A stretch of DNA of 64,000 nt from Anastrepha obliqua. Lineage: Eukaryota > Arthropoda > Insecta > Diptera > Tephritidae. The stretch lies in assembly GCF_027943255.1 (NCBI RefSeq), contig NC_072893.1:133857784-133921783 (forward strand), given 5' to 3'. Below are positions 61,040 through 64,000 of this stretch, one piece after another (position 1 is the first letter of the stretch; every line of letters begins with the position of its first letter). Made by a program: the position numbers and the translations under genes. The notes beneath the pieces were generated by a model. That model did not search any database. It was not told the origin of the DNA and saw only the letters and a program-made list of their open reading frames with translations.

Positions 61040-62356
61040 CTAGCAAACCCGGCCCGCTTCGCTGGGCACACTAAATTAGAATAGATATGGTTTAGAACAG
61101 AAAAGATATGGTTTTCATATTATTTATTTCTTTATTCAATACCACGTTTTGGTCTCTATCTCGAGACCCTAGTCACGGAGCGGCATGAAAAATACTCTGA
61201 ACTAAAGCATTCACCAACAGCTTCCATTTGATACCCATATTGTGCATACACATCCGAAGGTTACCCGGGTCCACGTTTTGACCTATATCTCGAGACCCTA
61301 GTCACGGAGCGGCATGAAAAATACTCTGAACTAAAGCATTCACCAACAGTTTCCATTTGATACCCATATTGTACATACACATCCGAAGGTTACCCGGGTC
61401 CACGTTTTGACCTATATCTCGAGACCCTAGTCACGGAGCGGCATGAAAAATACTCTGTACTAAAGCATTCACCAACAGCTTCCAATTGATATCCATATTG
61501 TACATTCTAGGGTCCACGTGTTGGTCTCTAGCTCGAGGCCATAGTCACGGAGCGGCATGAAAAATACTCTGAACTAAAGCATTCACCAACAGCTTCCTGT
61601 AAAGAAATATATTGATTGAAAGAATGTATTGTTTTTATTTTTAAATATATTCATTTTATTTTATCATTTCAAGCTAGGCATCCAGCTTGTGAAACGATTG
61701 TTTTCTTTCTTGTGTCTTACATACTACGTACAAGCGTTTTTATAGTAATTTTTGTCAATGCAAGCCAATAACAATTTTTCGGTGTTTACTTGTGTAATAT
61801 GATTCTAGCATTCACGCGCCGCACATAAAATAATTACGTTAGCTATGTTTGCGTTTAGTTTCAAGTGTAATGAACCTTTTAAGAAATATGATACTCTATT
61901 TAAACGGCACAGCAAAGTGAATGCATAAGTGGACAATAAAATAAAAACCAAAACAAAATGTTTATGAATATTAATGTTAAGGCATATCCGACTTATAATC
62001 ATACTACATTCCATTTGATACCCATATTGTACATACACATCCGAAGGTTACCTGGGTCCACGTTTTGACCTATATCTCGAGATCTCAGTCACGGAGCGGT
62101 ATGAAAAATACTCTGAACTAAAGCATTCACCAACAGTTTCCATTTGATACCCATATTGTACATACACATCCGAAGGTTACCCGGGTCCACGTTTTGACCT
62201 ATATCTCGAGCCCTATCCACCAATAGGCATCCAAACTATACGTAAACCATCTTCAATACCTACTTAACAATGTGTGTAAGTTTGGTTTAATTCGGTGCAA
62301 AGACATGGCCGGTTAGCGAACACACACAAAAAGTTGACTTTATTTTATATATAAGA
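61040..62356 (-). mobile_element. non-autonomous Helitron with internal minisatellite
   Basis: On the minus strand it starts at 62356 with TCTTATATATAAAATAAAG directly after an A. It ends at 61040 with the hairpin GCCCAGCGAAGCGGGC and CTAG, followed by T. The interior is a 129-bp tandem repeat array interrupted by about 0.4 kb of unrelated DNA (about 61599-62008). No coding sequence. The architecture resembles DINE-1/Helentron-type elements with central minisatellites. Confidence 0.85.
61143..62216 (-). repeat. 129-bp minisatellite array, split by an insertion
   Basis: CACGTTTTG marks each unit at 61143, 61272, 61401, 61515 (short unit), 62059 and 62188; intact spacing is 129 bp. Units are nearly identical and contain CTCGAGACC, CACGGAGCGGCATG and CCCGGGT. 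The fourth unit is interrupted after AACAGCTTCC at about 61599, and the array resumes at TTCCATTTG near 62009. Confidence 0.9.
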
Positions 62357-62694
62357 TAAAAGGCATCCATCCATATGTATATGTATATTTGCAAAATGCA
62401 TTTATTATACCATCTTTAGTATTAAGCAAAAACAATGTCAGTAACTATTGTAACGTTTAAACCAGTGTTTGTATATTTGTTTTCAGTATTTAATAAAAAG
62501 AAAGTATAAACAACAGAGCTCCTGAGTTTAACAATGGCTTATAAAATGGAAATGTTATATGCAATGATGTTTTATTTGCTTTAGAGTGCGCTTGTATGTG
62601 AAAGTGGAAAATATTGAATATTTTTTTCCTTACATAAAAGAAATCTTTTGTGCCTCCATATACATTTATTGCTACATATTGGGTTCATTAGATT
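62357..62694. other. 3' UTR and downstream region of the PRP38B-like gene
   Basis: Minus-strand AATAAA at 62670-62665, about 25 bases after the stop codon, is the probable poly(A) signal. No other feature was seen. Confidence 0.5.
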
Positions 62695-64000
62695 TTATCG
62701 GTAACGTCGATCATCATAGTCACGGCCCCGACGTTCATAATCTCTGTCTCTATTTCTGTCTCGATCACGTTCACGTTCCCAACCACGATCATACTCCAAA
62801 TCTCTTTTCCGTTCACTACGACTTGGACTACGGCTTCTACTTCGAGAATGATGCTTATGCTTATGCTTTTTCTTATGTTTCTCGCGATGATGATCTCGAT
62901 CTCTACTGCTATGATATTCGTTCGATGGGGAATCATCGCGCCTTCTAGGTTGAACACTATTAGCGAAGTGGTCGCGGTCATCATGTTCGTCACGATAATT
63001 TCCACTGCTAGCTGGTGGTAGTCTACTTCGACTGCTACTAGCGCCACCGCTACGCCGATCATAGCCTGTATCCTCATAATCGAAAGTCGCAGCTCCGCTA
63101 TTGGACGCAGAGTTTCTTGCTGAACTCAACTGTTGTGGACTTGTATTGTTGTTTCGACAATATTCCTCTAATTTCTTCTCTATTTGCTTTTGTATTGGCA
63201 CCGGAATACGTGGAAATAAAGTAGAGAACCAATCTAACTTGGTAAGATACTGATATACCATTTGTCCAATTGTAATAGTCTGAAATTAAGAAAAACAAAA
63301 TTTATTAAATTAAAAAACTACAACTATTTTTCTATACTAATAATACATCATTTGACTCATACACTCGACTCACCTGTCCCCCGCCAGCCTTTACATCTAT
63401 CTCTTCCTCATCCTGCAGGTAATCTTCATACCAGTCATACAAATCTGCGGGCGGTTGAGTATATCTAAGGTACATAAATCCTGAAAGAGATATGAGTTGT
63501 TTTAGTATTTTTAACTTATCTAAATACTCCACAGCAAATAATTTTACATTTGCAAAACACCTCCGATTGCAGAACTGGATTGATCTGTTAAACTGGATAT
63601 TGTGATGATGGTGTTTTTAACACCTATTGACTTACCACCTACCTAGTGCCCTTATATAGGGTGAATCTGTGTGATTTAGGAGTCCGTTAACCTGCTTTCT
63701 GGTCAGCCTAAGTGTGTATAACTTATATAACAGGCAGTATGCTGTTGATACTATACCGCCAGCGCCGACTCCTCGCACCTACAGAAGAAACACAAATTTA
63801 ATTAGACATAAACAACCCAACTTGGCTGTAGTTGTCAGCTTAAGCAATGAAAACAGTCTTATTCTTTAAAACGAAATTCTACATTTCATAAACTCACTCC
63901 GCCACACATGCCGGTTTGACCAGACGTTTTGCGTGATCCCCGCTCCCAAGGCTCCATGTGTTTCACTTGGTAATAAATCTCGTCCACAACTTCATGGTAA
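62695..64000 (-). CDS. PRPF38B: pre-mRNA-splicing factor 38B (PRP38 family), 5' end beyond window
   Basis: Minus-strand exons 64000-63898 (partial), 63778-63643, 63480-63374 and 63279-62695 join in phase to 309 visible residues. The PRP38 domain is clear: EVVDEIYYQVKHMEPWERGS, KTSGQTGMCGG, then VRGVGAGGIVSTAYCLLYKL, the LTRKQV helix, HTDSPYIRALGFMYLRYTQP, and LDWFSTLFPRIPVPIQKQI. The PRP38B-type ending of the domain is followed by a His/Lys-rich and RS/RD-repeat tail (RSRSRSPSRSER, RERDRDRNRDRDYERRG), shorter than in vertebrates. The protein acts in the nucleus in the spliceosome (B complex). The first exon(s) lie outside the window. Introns are 60-190 bp. Confidence 0.93.

Noticed and set aside
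62586..62948. 120-codon plus-strand frame rich in His, Asp and Tyr
   Set aside because: It is the antisense of the RS/RD-repeat tail of the PRP38B-like gene.

Overview
The window looks like nuclear DNA from a true fruit fly (Tephritidae-like Diptera). The genes have fly-type short introns and their products are insect proteins. The non-coding DNA is AT-rich and full of ATGTAT/CATACATA simple sequence, and it carries SINE, mariner, Helitron, piggyBac-like and non-LTR debris. No database search was possible. Gene models were built by hand by joining GT-AG exons with matching phases.

Layout. 1-2771 is intergenic and holds a tRNA-derived SINE and a mariner relic. 2772-4117 (minus) is complex I subunit ND-42/NDUFA10 in three exons. 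A 2.3 kb divergent region separates it from the main gene, an 18-exon plus-strand gene at 6401-34974. That gene encodes a 1109-residue homologue of sickle tail/p140Cap (KIAA1217/SRCIN1), a cytoskeletal adaptor with an AIP3/Bud6-like domain. Two antisense genes are nested in its introns: a six-exon secreted pentraxin-domain protein (9984-20143, 596 aa) and a three-exon small single-pass membrane protein (23055-23938, 211 aa). The second is not visible as a single ORF.

After a long 3' UTR and intergenic stretch comes an intronless 438-codon gene of unknown function (40613-41929). A gene-poor 20 kb follows, with a giant foldback palindrome (44956-46490), a small MITE, a possible 57-codon two-exon gene (46711-46977), two TTAA-flanked piggyBac-like MITEs (55462-57830), a decayed Jockey-like reverse transcriptase and a non-autonomous Helitron with a 129-bp internal minisatellite (61040-62356). 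The window ends inside a minus-strand splicing-factor gene of the PRP38B family (62695 to beyond 64000).

Mobile DNA. Helitrons dominate. One 5' fragment, two helicase-bearing but frameshifted copies lying head to tail inside the pentraxin intron, one copy inside a piggyBac-like MITE, and the minisatellite copy can all be recognised by TC...CTAG ends and 3' hairpins. One 5'-truncated non-LTR element in an intron of the p140Cap-like gene still has a perfect 13-bp target duplication and an unbroken ORF, so it is young.

The genes do not form a pathway. The main organisational feature is the nesting of two antisense genes inside the large cytoskeletal-adaptor gene.
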